Below, piece after piece: positions 12,666 to 25,029 of a DNA stretch of 64,000 nucleotides (the first letter of the stretch is position 1; each line of letters starts with the position of its first letter). Under the pieces are notes generated by a model. The model saw only the letters and a list, made by a program, of their open reading frames with translations, was not told the origin of the DNA and searched no databases. The position numbers were made by a program, and so were the translations under genes. This DNA is from Strigamia acuminata. Lineage: Eukaryota > Arthropoda > Chilopoda > Geophilomorpha > Linotaeniidae. Location: contig OX442323.1 of the NCBI GenBank assembly GCA_949358305.1, positions 7,068,001 to 7,132,000 on the forward strand. Reading direction: 5' to 3'.

Positions 12666-13729
12666 AAACAACAACAGTATTATTGTTGTTTTGGCTTAGA
12701 GATGATATTAGGCCATTAGGAAGTCCAAAATGTGGAAATAAAGAGAGAAATGTTTATTGTGCAACCCACTTTCTATCACGGTTGACATTTCTGTTGAAAA
12801 TTTATTCCAAAAAGAAGTAAGCATTTGATTAACCTCTGACCAGATCCGTCCCATCAATCGCCAACACAACAACACTTAAAATCTTATCACTCCAGTCCCA
12901 CCTTAAACTTGTTAATCAAGGATTGTACCCTATGACCCTGCCCTATTATCTAGGCCTACTTCCATTTTGGGAGTGCGTTTGATGACACTTGACTCGGATC
13001 CAGCCGATGAAGTAATCGGAATTTGAGTTAAAAATAATAGAAAACAGAAATGTCGAAAATCGTGCAGGAATTCACGCGCTTTGCAATCAGACTGACAGCT
13101 CTTGTTTTTGATGCGACTGGTTCAACGAGTTTGGACGTTTTCGCCCTTCAAGTCACGTGTTGGCTCTATCATTAACGTCAATTGCCCGTTTTGACACGTC
13201 GTGTCATTTTGACAGTTTGAAAATGAAATTTGAATATACTTGAGAGATTGGAAACATCAATTAATTCTTCACAGAGTTGCCGTGCTTGAATAATTCGCTG
13301 TTTGAGTGTTTGACCAACTTCCGGGTTAATTCATTGCAGATTGACTGATAAGGAAAACGTTATTGATCATCACAACACTCGGTTCAGGCCTAATTTTCGA
13401 TTTTTTTTCGCTGTGCCCTTCCTTGGATCCGTGACCTTTGACTTCGGTCTCAATTAATGCACTGACGGCTTTTTGTGTTTGTTATCTCGTGTTGGATCGC
13501 TGTTGTGTTATGCAAGGATTTATTGAAAAACATCAATCATGACTTTTTTTGAACAAAATTGTTTAATTTTTTTATTTTTTTAGTTGCTTAACGATTTTTT
13601 AATTTATGGAAACCCATGTGGTCCAAAAATATATTTTATTATATTTTTCTGATAAAAATTGAAAAAAAATTTTGGACTTCTTTTGATCGAATTTGTTAAA
13701 TATAAATAATTGAATTCACGACTATTCAT
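12666..13729. other. Intergenic, no gene recognised
   Basis: No coding evidence. Mixed-composition sequence without recognisable elements. Confidence 0.4.
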
Positions 13730-13890
13730 CGCGTTCAATTCATCGCGTGGACAACTAATCGCACGGTCAGGTAATCGCGTGGACAGGTAATCGCGCGGAC
13801 AGGTAATCGCGTGCAAAGTAATCGCATGGCCGGCTCATCGGGGCGACAATTGGGCGGTTGTCAAGTAATCGCGCGGTTCATCGCGTAATC
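13730..13890 (+). repeat. Degenerate ATCGCG repeat cluster A
   Basis: Short irregular repeats of the type GGTAATCGCGTGGACA and ATTCATCGCG, about 16 bp apart. Related clusters lie at 15528-15630 and 15995-16145. Confidence 0.7.
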
Positions 13891-15527
13891 CATCGCATTT
13901 CTAAATTTTAAATAATTTTGTATTTTTAAGACGTTTTAGGTGTGTGGTTACCTCAAATTAATGCCGGGTTATAATAGGCGCTGGGGCCCATTTAATCGCC
14001 GAGGGGGTCAGGGGCTGTTTAGGGAGTTAACCCAATGAAGAGCCGGGTTGGTAAATTAATAAACGCTGCGGCGTTTATTTAAGGCAGTACGGTAATCGTG
14101 AAATTGAAGAGTTTCGGTTTTGTTTTACTTATTAATTTCATCTACTCCACCCTGAACTAAATTCAAGCGATTTTAAGTAATAAAAAAAATTGTAAAATTG
14201 AAAAATAGGAAAAATAGCATCTATAATTGCAATCGGTTGAGCAATAAGGTCAGCACGATATTGACACGAATGGCCTTTAAGTGAAAAATAGAAGACACGT
14301 GTGTTGGTGTACAGGCTCTTCGCCCTGAATAGTAATTTTTAATCGATCCTACATTCCAAATCCATTTAAATTTTTTTTTTAAATAATTTTAATTCGCCAA
14401 TTTTCGCCATTTTCTAAAACGCGAGCAAAATTGCGCGCAAATTGACACAAGTTTGAGAAATACGCGATCTAATTTAAAATTGGTTCCAAACGCGAAAAGA
14501 TAATTTGTTGTTACATCATTTGTCCGTCGAAATAGGCCAGAATCGTCCCCCAAGATGGACCCGTGTTTGAAATCAATTATTTGTTTGCAACAATCATTTT
14601 TCACTCATTTCGTTGACCAGGTCAGGTCGCGTTAATTATGTAGAGTGAAAGGGAAAAAATGTAATTTGTTAGGCAACGCTGGTTTTCTAAATGTCCTCCA
14701 CAAATGACTTGGAATTTATTTTATTTTCTATTTTTTATTTCTTATTTTTTTAATTTGGATCCTCTGGGCATCTTTTTGAGATCATCGGGGCCGGGACGAT
14801 GATGAGTGCGTGAATCGTTCGTCCCAAATTTGTCGGCCGAGCCTCTTGCAGCTCGGCAGGCTTGGTTTGGGCATGGCCAAAGGCGTTGGCCCAAATTGGA
14901 AAGAATTTGTGCAGAATTTTGGTTAATGAGCATGAACGCGAATCGAGTGGAATTAAAAGTGGAATTGGGAATTTTTGATTGCATTTTACTTCTATTGATG
15001 CGATTTTGCGTGTTGGTGGGAAGAAAGAAAGATTTATCATTAAATCAGGGCATGATTCAGTGGAAAGTCAATTAATGAACTGGATGCAGTGAGCTGAGAT
15101 TGCAACCTCTAGTGATGAAATGTAAAATTAGGATTTAATTTGTATCCTTAGGGGGTTTTGCTTGTGGTTTGAAAATGTGCCACCAGATGGTTCTAGGTGG
15201 TTAGGATAAGACGGAAAACGAAATTGTTGGTTCGGTTGGTACACAATTAGCCGCATTTCCATTTATCGCGAAAAATGCAGAACGCCTAAATCTTTCTCAC
15301 TGGCATTTGGAATTTTTCTGAATGTCACAGAAATCTTTATTAACTGAATCCCGAATCTCAGATTTGACTGATGTGAGCTTCCAAATTCCAGCAGATGTCC
15401 AGGGTCATCCCTGGTTTGGCTACCAGAATGATAATACCAGTTGTTGGTTCTCAACCAATGGGAAGCTTAATGTCAGTTGCCTAGAGAGAAAAGTATCCTG
15501 ATATGTTTTCTTCGGTACGGCGACTAT
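13891..15527. other. Intergenic, no gene recognised
   Basis: No gene supported. The patch at about 14760-14900 is more GC-rich than its surroundings but has no consistent open frame with splice signals. Confidence 0.4.
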
Positions 15528-15630
15528 TCATCGCGCGATTTCTCATCGCGCGACCATTCATCGCTGCTAAGTAATCGCGCGGACAAGTTATTGCGCGGTC
15601 AAGTCATCGCGTGAAAAGTAATCGCCTGGG
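15528..15630 (+). repeat. Degenerate ATCGCG repeat cluster B
   Basis: Repeated GACTATTCATCGCGCG and AGTAATCGCGCGGACAAG type units, as in cluster A. Confidence 0.65.
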
Positions 15631-15827
15631 ATAAAGCACCTACGAATAACTTTTTTTGTACTCGGGAAGTTACTGGTAAAAGTCTAGAAACAAAAGACTT
15701 ATATTCAGAAAGGAACTACTGTTTTTGTTACATTTTTTGAGATTGTGCAACACGAGAAATTTTTAAATGTCGCAAGTTATTACAGAGTGAGCCCGAGAGA
15801 CCTGATTATTTTTAAAATGTAATAATT

Positions 15828-16335
15828 CTGTAACTAATTAACTTTTTATTCGAAACTAAAACCATTGTACAGAGTTTGTAATGTCATTTTTATGTCTGGC
15901 AAATGATATCACTCCGATGCGTTCCTTTGATGATGCGCCGTCCATTGTTCCATGACTACTGAAATAGCCTTGATTGAGGTATTGCTTCTAATTTGCGCGC
16001 GATTAAAGATCGTGCGATGAAGTGTCCGTGCGATGAAAGGGTTCGCGATGAAGTGTCCGTGCGATGAAAGGGTTCGCGATGAAGTGTCTGTGCGATGAAA
16101 GGGTTCGCGATGAAGTGTCCGCGATTAACCGTCACGCGATGGAGCGGCACGGTATGAAAAGTTGGAATACCGTTCTTGTCAAAATGGTGGCTAAGAAATA
16201 AGCATATAAAAATCTTCATGTCTCTCTGGCTCACCAGGAAAGTACCCGAGCGATATAATTTTCCAGATATAAAAATGGTATTTCAAACTCTGTACAATGG
16301 TTTTAGTTTCAAATAAAAATTTGAATTAGTTACAG
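15828..16335. mobile_element. Foldback-like element with ~72-bp inverted arms
   Basis: The arm 15828-15899 (starting CTGTAACTAATT, containing AAACTAAAACCATTGTACAG) is repeated in inverse orientation at 16263-16335. Between them lie about three tandem copies of a 31-bp unit beginning GCGATGAAGTGTCCGTGCGA. No transposase frame is seen. Element limits and target duplication are uncertain. Confidence 0.65.
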
Positions 16336-16831
16336 AGTAATTATAATTAGCACCATTATCAAAATAGTGAATGCAAGCCGGCCTCTTGGACGAGTAATAA
16401 TCGGTCATTTGCAATAGTGAAGAATTAGGTGAGTTGTTTTAATTCTAATAACGTATCGCACTTGGAATTCACTTGTGCTTGTGTTAGTAGGAGAGGAGAG
16501 GAGGAAGAAACACTGGTTTGTTTGTTGTTTCTCTTCGTACACTCGTCATGCTTTCAACCTGTTCTCAGACCCACCCATCCAGTTGCAATGAAAAGTTAAA
16601 GGCCTACAACCTCGCCAAGTTGCTTTCTCATCAGTGCACGCTTAAGAGGCATTTTTCTCATCTCAAATCTTATTACAATAGGCACAATGTGAAGCTATAA
16701 AATAAAATTTAAGTGCTGTTTTGAAGATTACAAATTGCAGGGTGGTTGTTGTAATTACATGAAGAGTGTCTGTAGTGATAAACACGGTTAATTTGAGTCA
16801 ATGATCTTGAAAGTATTATTCAACAGTTTTC
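16336..16831. other. Intergenic, no gene recognised
   Basis: No coding evidence. A 60-residue frame at 16518-16700 has no recognisable features. Confidence 0.35.
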
Positions 16832-16837
16832 TTTATT
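16832..16837 (-). terminator. Poly(A) signal of the Pro/Gln-rich cuticle gene
   Basis: AATAAA on the minus strand about 390 nt past the stop codon at 17226, the same distance as in the Gly-rich paralogue. Confidence 0.5.
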
Positions 16838-17225
16838 AAATACAAAAATTGGTAAAATTTATCACAAAATTTTAACTTAAATTGGCTTTTCGTATAATCG
16901 TATAATATGTTTAAATATCCATAGAAAAATATTAAAATGTTAAGAATTACAACACGAGTACATTGAGCAGATGTAAGTGAATGGCTAAAAGGTTTTTCTT
17001 ATGTCATTATATTATAATTTAAATTAAATACGAGTCGAATATATAAACTGTACATTTACCAAATATTGCACGTGAACGATAAATATACCAAAGCTTAGCC
17101 GGGAACGATTATCAAAGAAGAAGCAGGCTGCAATTTAAAACAATAAAATGTATAAAAACTAGCTCTCATGGCCCAAACTATGTACAAGCAATGTGAGAAG
17201 TGTTATGTGAGCAATAGTTGTCGGG

Positions 17226-20200
17226 TTAATATCTGGCACCAGCTGATTCTTCTTCATCTGGAGTACTAGGCTCTGGAGCTGGAAAACCTGGTTGTGGTGC
17301 TGGCTGGGGTCTTGGGGCTGGAAAACCTGGTTGTGGAGCTGGCTGGGGCCTTGGGGCTGGAAAACCTGGTTGGGGTGCTGGCTGGGGTCTTGGGGCTGGG
17401 AAACCAGGTTGTGGTGCTGGCTGAGGTCTTGGGGCTGGAGCTGGAGATGGAAAACTAGGTTGTGGTCTAGGTGCGGGTGCTGGAGAGGGAAAACTAGGTT
17501 GTGGTTTAGGTGCGGGTGCTGGAGATGGAAAACCAGGTTGTGGTCTAGGTGCGGGTGCTGGAGATGGAAAACTGGGTTGGGGTCTTGGAGCTGGAAAACC
17601 TGGTTGAGGTATTGTAGGTGCAGGTTGAAATGGTGTTTCTTCTCCATATATTGGAGGTTGTGGTGTTTCCTCTCCGTATATTGGAGGTTGTGGTCTTGGT
17701 GCTGGAGCTGGAAAACCGGGTTGTGGTCTAGGTGCTGGAGCTGGAAAACCAGGTTGTGGTCTAGGTGCTGGAGATGGAAAACCAGGTTGTGGTCTAGGTG
17801 CTGGAGCTGGAAAACCAGGTTGTGGTCTAGGTGCTGGAGCAGGAAAACCAGGTTGTGGTCTAGGTGCTGGAGATGGAAAACCAGGTTGTGGTCTAGGTGC
17901 TGGAGATGGAAAACCAGGTTGTGGTCTAGGTGCTGGAGATGGAGCTGGATAACCAGGTTGTGGTCTAGGTGCTGGAGATGGAAAACCAGGTTGTGGTCTA
18001 GGTAGTGGAGATGGAGATGGAAAACCAGGTTGTGGTCTAGGTGCTGGAGATGGCGATGGAAAACCAGGTTGAGGTATTGTTGGTGCAGGTTGAGGCGTTT
18101 CCACTTCATATTTTGGAGGTTGTGGTCTTGGTCGTGATGGAGGTGCAGGGGATGGTATGTATGATGGCTGTTCAGGCTGAGGTCTTGGTGCTGGTGGGGG
18201 TCTTTGTGGTGGGACTGGTTGTGGTCTTGGTGCAGGTGCAGGAGGTGGCACATAGGTTGGTTGCTGCGGTTGTGGCCTTGGACCTGTTGGTGTAGGCTGA
18301 GGACGTGGTTGAGGCCTTGGTGCTGGTCCTGGTGATGGAATGTATGTAGGTGGTTGTGGTTGTGGCCGTGAACCTGTTGGTGGAGGTCCTGGTGCCGATG
18401 CTGGAGGATATTCAGGAACTGGTCTGGGAATTGACGGAGATGGAGATGGCTGAAATGAGGGACCTGGAGCAGGCTGAATTGAAGGACCTGGAGCAGGTTG
18501 AAACGAAGGACCTGGAGCAGGTTGAAACGAAGGACCTGGAGCAGGTTGAAACGAAGGGCCTGGAGCAGGTTGAAACGAAGGGCCTGGAGCAGGTTGAAAC
18601 GAAGGGCCTGGAGCTGGTTGAAATGAAGGGCCTGGAGCCGGTTGAAATGAAGGACCTGGAGCTGGTTGAAATGATGGTCCAGGAGCTGGTTGAAATGAAG
18701 GACCTGGAGCAGGTTGAAACGATGGTCCAGGAGCTGGTTGAGATGATGGTCCAGTACCAGGCTGAAACGATGGTCCAGGAGCTGGTTGAAATGAAGGACC
18801 TGGAGCAGGTTGAAACGATGGTCCAGGAGCTGGTTGAGATGAAGGACCTGGTGGTGGCTGGAAGGATGGTGGTGGAGCACTAGGAAATCCTGGTTGTACA
18901 AATGGTCCACCTGGACCACCTGGAACCACAGGTATAAATCCACCTTCAGGAATGATTCCTATTTGAGAATTGAGATCATAGTAGGCAGGAGACTCTTCAC
19001 ACATGACATTGATCCACCAATCGCAGACAAAGTATTTCTGATTAAATTGAGTTCCATTAGGACAAAGAAAGCTATCTTGCTGATGAGGCTCATGACAAAT
19101 ATGAAAAACCTGAAGTTAAATTTAACATAAATTTAAAATAAATATTGGATATTTTTAATTCACTCATTTACCTGACAGCGGGCTTCTACATCTGCATAAT
19201 ATCCTTTGTATTGTTGTGCTTCACAGTCAAAACTTGTTTGTGGTACAGATGCAAGAATAGGATAATCAATATCTGGAGATCCTGGTATAGCTGAATAATC
19301 CCCCGGTCCATCATCCCAAGATTGGTCTTGAAAAGCAGGGAACGTTGCCCCACTACCTTGTTGAGTTCCGACAAATCTGCTTTGAAATCCTGATCCTCCA
19401 GGTGCTCCTGCTCCACCTTGTTGGAACCCTCCTGTAGCTCCTGCACCACCTTGCTGGAATCCTCCTGCAGCTTCGGTACCACCTTGTTGAAAACTGCCCG
19501 ATCCACCAACTCCGCCTTGGAAATCTCCCGGAGCGCCTTCACCTCCTTGTTGAAAAACTTCGACATCACCTTCTTGTTGGAAACCTCCTGGGGCTCCAGC
19601 ACTTCCTTGTTGGAAACCTCCTTGAGCTCCAGCACTTCCTTGTTGGAAACCTCCTGGGCTTCCTGCACCCCCTTGTTGGAAACCTCCTGGGCTTCCTGCA
19701 ACCCCTTGTTGCTGAAAAGTGCCACCAGTTGCTGGCCTTTGAAAGCTAGGGGCACCTACACTTGGTTGTTGGAAACCTGGGGCTCCTGGACTGCCTGCTT
19801 CATCCTCAAATTGGTCGTCGGCTTCTCCGTAAGCAACAGCACGTTTAAACTACGAAGAGAAATTGTATAACATCAACAAATAAATGATGTTACTTATAAA
19901 TAAAAAGATCGAAAATGGAAATTTTGGGTCCTAAATATGCAAAATTTTCTAAACTAGGAAGGATGGGCCTGCACACCCCATCCCCAGTTGGGGCCTGTGG
20001 CCCCTCATATTGTCCATTGGGCCATTTGCTCTTCATGGACTTTCGCATTTTTTTTATTCTACGCACCTCCATATTTATAGGTGTTTATATGAACCAATGA
20101 TAACATAGACATGTATCCGTTTGTTATTTCTTATTGATTCGTTGTTCTGTGCGTTGATTGGATAAAAGCATTCACTTGTCATGCATTGTTTGCCAACTAA

Positions 20201-22531
20201 GCATGTTTGTACCTAGACAACACTAATAAAGGCCAACCAACCAATATTAAGGGAGTTTCTGTTATTTACGTCAGTATGCGTCCCACACTAGAGTGATTAG
20301 TCCCCTAATTGCCCTGGCGAAGACCATATCAGTCACATTATGTGGTGCTATTGTTGGCAAAATGCAATGAACATGTGGATACGTGTATGTTATTTTTGGT
20401 TCATGGTTTTACAGTCTAAAAACCGTAGTTTGTAAGATTCACCAAGTTTAAGAGATGTTTATCTCGGGTAAAAAGTGCATCTGAATATCGAAAAAATGCG
20501 ATAATTTAATGGCACTTCACTTTAGGCGATTTTGATTTACGCGACAATTTCACGGAACCAATTAATTGGAGAAGATTTGGGACACCTGTAATTATACGAT
20601 AATTTGTTGTGCGTGTTAAAAGATTAGAAAGATTTTCAAATGCAAATATTTGTTGGATTAAAAAATGTGTGGTGAAATGACTTATTTTGCCCTCAATTTG
20701 TAGGCGAACGTTCTTTTGAATTATTCTCATAACAAACCGACAAAAGGCGAGCCCGTGAACGGGGTTAATCCAAAAGTGATGACGATGGAATTGAGGAAAA
20801 AATCGCCTCAAATTGTCGCCCGTTTCTCACAGACTCGAATCACTAATGGCTCTCCCTGGTTGAGCTTTTGTTCTCGGCCAAAATGGGAATCCCGGGAAGA
20901 AAGTTTTCAAATCTAGGCGCTCGCTCAATTACTGCGCTTCCGGAGCGTGGTCCATTTTTTTATAATTATTTTTTTTTTGGGACTTATTTTAAAATTTAAT
21001 TTTTTTCAAGCAGTTAAAATGGGATTAGAATCTCTTTTCTTACACGATTTTACAATGTGAATGATGTTACATTTTTTTTTGCATTAAATAAAAATATTAT
21101 TATTATTTTAAACATGGCGGCGTGGAGTATTTTGAGGTCACAGCTATTGTGAACTGTATGGAAATTACACTTAATTTTTTTTTTTTATATATAAAACAAA
21201 AAATTTTTAACTGATAAAATCTGGAATTTCTAACCACAATGGAAATTTTTATGTAAATATTTTTTTTTTTTTGGGTTTATTTAATTGCTACTGGTTCTGA
21301 GTGAAATTCAAAGTGAATTGTTTTCCTAGCAATGCAGGGGACAGCGAACACTTTTGTTTGTAAAATTGTAAACTCGTTTTTTTTAAGCAAGGACACGGTG
21401 AAGAAATGATTGATTGGACACTCGACAACTTACCCGTTCTCCACTCGCTCCCCTCAAGGCCACGGCACCTGTAAAGATGAGAAAATAGGTGTAAAAAGTC
21501 AATATGTCTAATGTGGCAAGGGGGCGACATCGCGCTGTTGGAAAGGTTAATCAAATTTACATAACAACGCCTATTTAAGTAAGCGCGACATGAATTAAAA
21601 GACGTTTTATTTCTATTTGTACATGCGGATTAGTCACCGAAACGAGTTATGCGCAAAGGGGAAATATTTTAACAGGATTTTTGGGTTTGGATTTTGAGAG
21701 TTTTCGCAGCTTTTGTTAGCTACGCGGTGTGGGTCATCTACCTACAGACCTATATGTTATAGGCGTATTCATCTTTATGAATAATTTGCGGTTTTAATTT
21801 TGCCATTTGGAAACCGCGTGTGGTTAAGCGAGTGAAATCGTGAGTTTGGATGGACTTTGAACTATGGTATATAGATAAATGTGAAGAAAAAAGGTTTTCA
21901 CGAGTTTTTGACGATTCGTTGGAGAAAATTGGGGAAATTTCACGATTTTTAAGAAAAAAAGGTGAGATTTCACGATTTTTAGGAGGAAAAAAGGGAGAAT
22001 TTTACGAGTTTTAAAGCAAAAAGGGAAAATTTCACGATTTTCAAAGCAGAAAGGGAAAATTTCACGATTTTTTAGCGAGGAAAAAAGAGAAAATTTCACG
22101 ATTTTCTGAAGAAAAGTGTAAAATTTTACGATAATTGCTTTGTAAAGTTCAGGGAAGCGGAACGATATAAGGCAAAATAGAATTAAAAAATTAAATTGAA
22201 TAGGAGGAAAGGAAAAAAAGTGTAAACATGTTTTGCAATTAACACGAGTACGATGTGTGAAACGAAACGAGTTTCCTGATGAATGAAGAGCTGGGAATCC
22301 ATCATTGAACTCTGGCGAGCTCGGGACCATTGACATTAAAAAACCGGATTTTTCAGCGCATCATCATCACCATCATCTCCCGCTCCACATTGAATTCTTT
22401 TTTGTTTGTGTTTTCGCTTCCCCCGAACTGTGTGCACTGACCTTGTTCTTAGTAAACAACTTACCCACTAGGACGAGCAGCAGTAAACGGAAACGGCAAG
22501 TGCGTGGATGCACAATCAGGTTCATCTTCAT
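17226..22531 (-). CDS. Pro/Gln/Phe-rich cuticular protein with one chitin-binding type-2 domain
   Basis: Four coding exons in continuous phase: 22465-22531, a 35-bp microexon 21434-21468, 19172-19849 and 17226-19109 (887 aa). The first two encode the signal peptide (hydrophobic core LLLLVLVGAVAL). Exon 19172-19849 encodes repeats of G-G-F-Q-Q-G and an acidic linker in a frame with no internal ATG. Residues about 242-297 are a complete six-cysteine CBM14 domain (SFDC, EARC, FHIC, SFLC, YFVC, NVMC), split in phase 0 between CQ and VFHIC as in the Gly-rich gene. The tail is about 20 copies of P-A-P-G-P-S-F-Q followed by P-A-P-R-P-Q-P-G-F-P-S repeats and ends A-R-Y. The Pro/Gln/aromatic repeats resemble elastic or disordered matrix proteins; a chitin-anchored cuticle component is inferred. 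Other long frames over the repeats are artefacts. Confidence 0.87.
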
Positions 22532-22779
22532 TTTGCGGAGGAAGCTGCAACACCTGCATGATAAAACAAACATTTAAATTCCACATCGCGTCTTTTATTG
22601 TCACACGCAGAATGCGGACCCAAAACCAAACAACCTTGACAACAAATTCAACTTTTTCAGCTTCAAAGAATGTTGACATTTAATTTCTATTGGCCAAATC
22701 AAATTAATTTGGCGTTTATCGTACCGTTATCTCGGTTTGCTGGTACCATAAAGTGTAAACAAATTAAATTAAGTGGGAA

Positions 22780-22985
22780 ATGTTAGGAAAAATTGAAATT
22801 AAGCCGAAATTTTTCAGAAAAAAATTGAAATTAAGCCGAAAAATTCGAAAATATTGAAATTAAGCCGAAAAATTTGAAAATATTGAAATTAAGCCGAAAA
22901 TATTTGTAAAAAATTGATATTAAGCCGAAAATATTCGAAAAAATTGAAATTAAGCCGAAAAAGTTCAAAAAAATTAACTTTTTGA
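22780..22985 (-). repeat. ~28-bp tandem repeat in first intron
   Basis: Seven to eight copies of AAATTGAAATTAAGCCGAAA-type units inside the intron between the non-coding exon and the signal-peptide exon of the Pro/Gln-rich gene. Confidence 0.8.
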
Positions 22986-23026
22986 AGCTTTTTGTTGTTT
23001 TTTTTGTATTTTTTGGTTGTACCTAC

Positions 23027-23114
23027 CTTAAGATGGCTGCTGGAGACGTATCCTTAATGTAGGGATGTTTTGAGGATGATAATGCGAGGGAATCTTTTTG
23101 GCTTGTTTTATATA
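23027..23114 (-). promoter_or_regulatory. TATA promoter and non-coding exon 1 of the Pro/Gln-rich cuticle gene
   Basis: On the minus strand TATATAAAAC lies at 23114-23105. A non-coding exon from about 23083 ends at 23027 with the donor CTTAAG/GTAGGTAC. The 3' splice site that joins the ATG exon is probably at 22554 (TATCATGCAG). Confidence 0.7.
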
Positions 23115-24854
23115 GGATGGGAAATGAGGGCGGAAGGCGGTACCTTAGGCCGCTACTGACTTTTCTTGGTTTCTATACTTTCACAAAGGGAGGCGCATTG
23201 GTGTGTGGTGAGTGGTTGGTTAGGATTCGCGATGATTTCACCTCGAGACCTAGATCTTGACATTAGTGGGCATTTGATATGGGAAAAAAATAATTTGAAA
23301 ATGATAGGTTCATTTTTTAATAATAAAAAATAAAATAAAATGTATATATTTACGGTAAATGATTTTTTTTCTTTCTCTTGGAAAATGAAAGTTGTTGTTT
23401 GTTTGTTTTTTTTTTCTTTTTTTTTTTCGTATGATGTCACTTTGATATTTAACGGGTTATTGGTTACAACACGTGTGAAGAATGTGGTCTTTTCAACAGG
23501 TGAATAACATTCTTTGTGTGGACCACGGCTTACTTTTCGTCATCGATTCGTGATGGTCGGAGGAGTGTGATTACGATTATTATTATTGTTATTGTTATTA
23601 TGTTTTAATGGAATTACGTACTCGATTTATTAGATGGCAGGTAATTGAATGGGAGTGAGAATGAGTTTTATGTGGATTTGTCGGGTGGAGGATCGAAATT
23701 TGCAGTAAAAATGATTAGATTTGCGAGGAAATGCGATGGATATTTATTTTATTTAAATTTGGGGTCGTTTATGAAATAAATTGGTGTTTTAAATGGACTT
23801 TTCAGCGCGATTGGTTTTTCGACGGAAATTGATCGCATGTGATGCCGCAGCGAGTCGATGCTTTGCCGCGTGGCATCGCGACAGCCGTCGGTCGAGCGAT
23901 GGGTTGTTTTTTCGAATTGGCGGGGTTCGGTCACGTTTTTAGTCACGGTGTTGCAGAAGATGGGACTCGTGATACACTTTAGTATTTTTTTTTTTCAAAA
24001 GAATGTGGAGGTGAGAGTTCGTGAGGGCAATGACAACTTTGTTCTCATTTTAATGGACTCTAGTGAGCCGTTTAGAAGAGAATAAAAGAGGTTTTTCACT
24101 ATTGCAAGTTAATTAGCTGTGATGTATTTGCTGCAAAGTGCAATTTTAGGCCCGATTTAAATATGTTTTTGTTTTCAAAACGGGTCTAATTAGCATTTAA
24201 GCTCGAAATTATCGTGTGCGGCTGGAAAATCTAATAAATTGCGTTTAGAATTTTCTTAAAGGTGTGATTTTTTGTTGTTGATGAAACCATTGTTTTTATT
24301 TATTTAAAAATCACAAAAAAAAATATTATATATAAATATTTATTTAATTTTTAATGTTTTTCAATTAGATACAACAAAGGTAAAAAAGTTTCGCTAAATA
24401 ATAAAAAAAATTACGTTAATAAACAAAGGGGTAATTGTCCTTTTTATTTAAAAAGACCTTTTAACATTTACAACGATGTACAACGTTGATAACAATCTTA
24501 AAGACTGCCTTGATAAAATCAGCGTGATAAATTCAAATTTATCAGAGCAAAATTGAAGGTTGGAAACAAAGCAAAACGCAAAATTAATTATTTTGATGTA
24601 ATAATCTAATTTAAATTAAAGTAATTTTTTTTTTTTTTTTGAAATAAAATGAGATTTTGGGTTAAACGAGGGATCCACGAGACGTCCGAGCACAATGGCC
24701 CGACGAAGGAATGATATAAAGGGGTGAAACAATGACCTCAACAAGTTTCTCCATTTTTCACACTTGGACTTTGTAAAAAGAAAAAAAAAAAAAAATAGAA
24801 AAATTTAGGACTTTTACACAATGTGTCTTGAAAGAGTGTGAAAAGGGGCAATTA
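23115..24854. other. Intergenic, no gene recognised
   Basis: AT-rich; short ORFs without domain, signal or splice context. Confidence 0.4.
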
Positions 24855-25027
24855 CAGTCGAACCTCGTTATAACGAACTACGATATAACGAAATTTTTGT
24901 TGTAACGAATACTTAAAAATGGTTTGGTTGGTTGGTTGGTCATAAAACATTAAATTTGATATAACGAACTTTTCATTATAACGAATTGTCGATTTTTTTC
25001 ACGATTCGTTGTAACGAGGCTCGAGCG
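24855..25027. mobile_element. Pogo/Tigger-like MITE
   Basis: The left end CAGTCGAACCTCGTTATAAC and the right end (reverse complement CGCTCGAGCCTCGTTACAAC) form inverted repeats flanked by TA (24853-24854 and 25028-25029). The AACCTCGTTATAACGA core is typical of pogo/Tigger-type ends. 173 bp, no coding capacity. Confidence 0.8.
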
Positions 25028-25029
25028 TA

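Noticed and set aside
17159-18943. 594-aa minus-strand frame rich in His/Leu/Gln over the cuticle gene
   Set aside because: It is a second register of the Pro/Gln repeat DNA; only the 17226-19109 frame joins in phase to the CBM14 half and carries its cysteines.
19186-19755. 189-aa frame with V-S-N-K-E-V-L-E repeats
   Set aside because: The wrong register of exon 19172-19849; the correct one has no ATG and encodes G-G-F-Q-Q repeats leading into the CBM14 cysteines.
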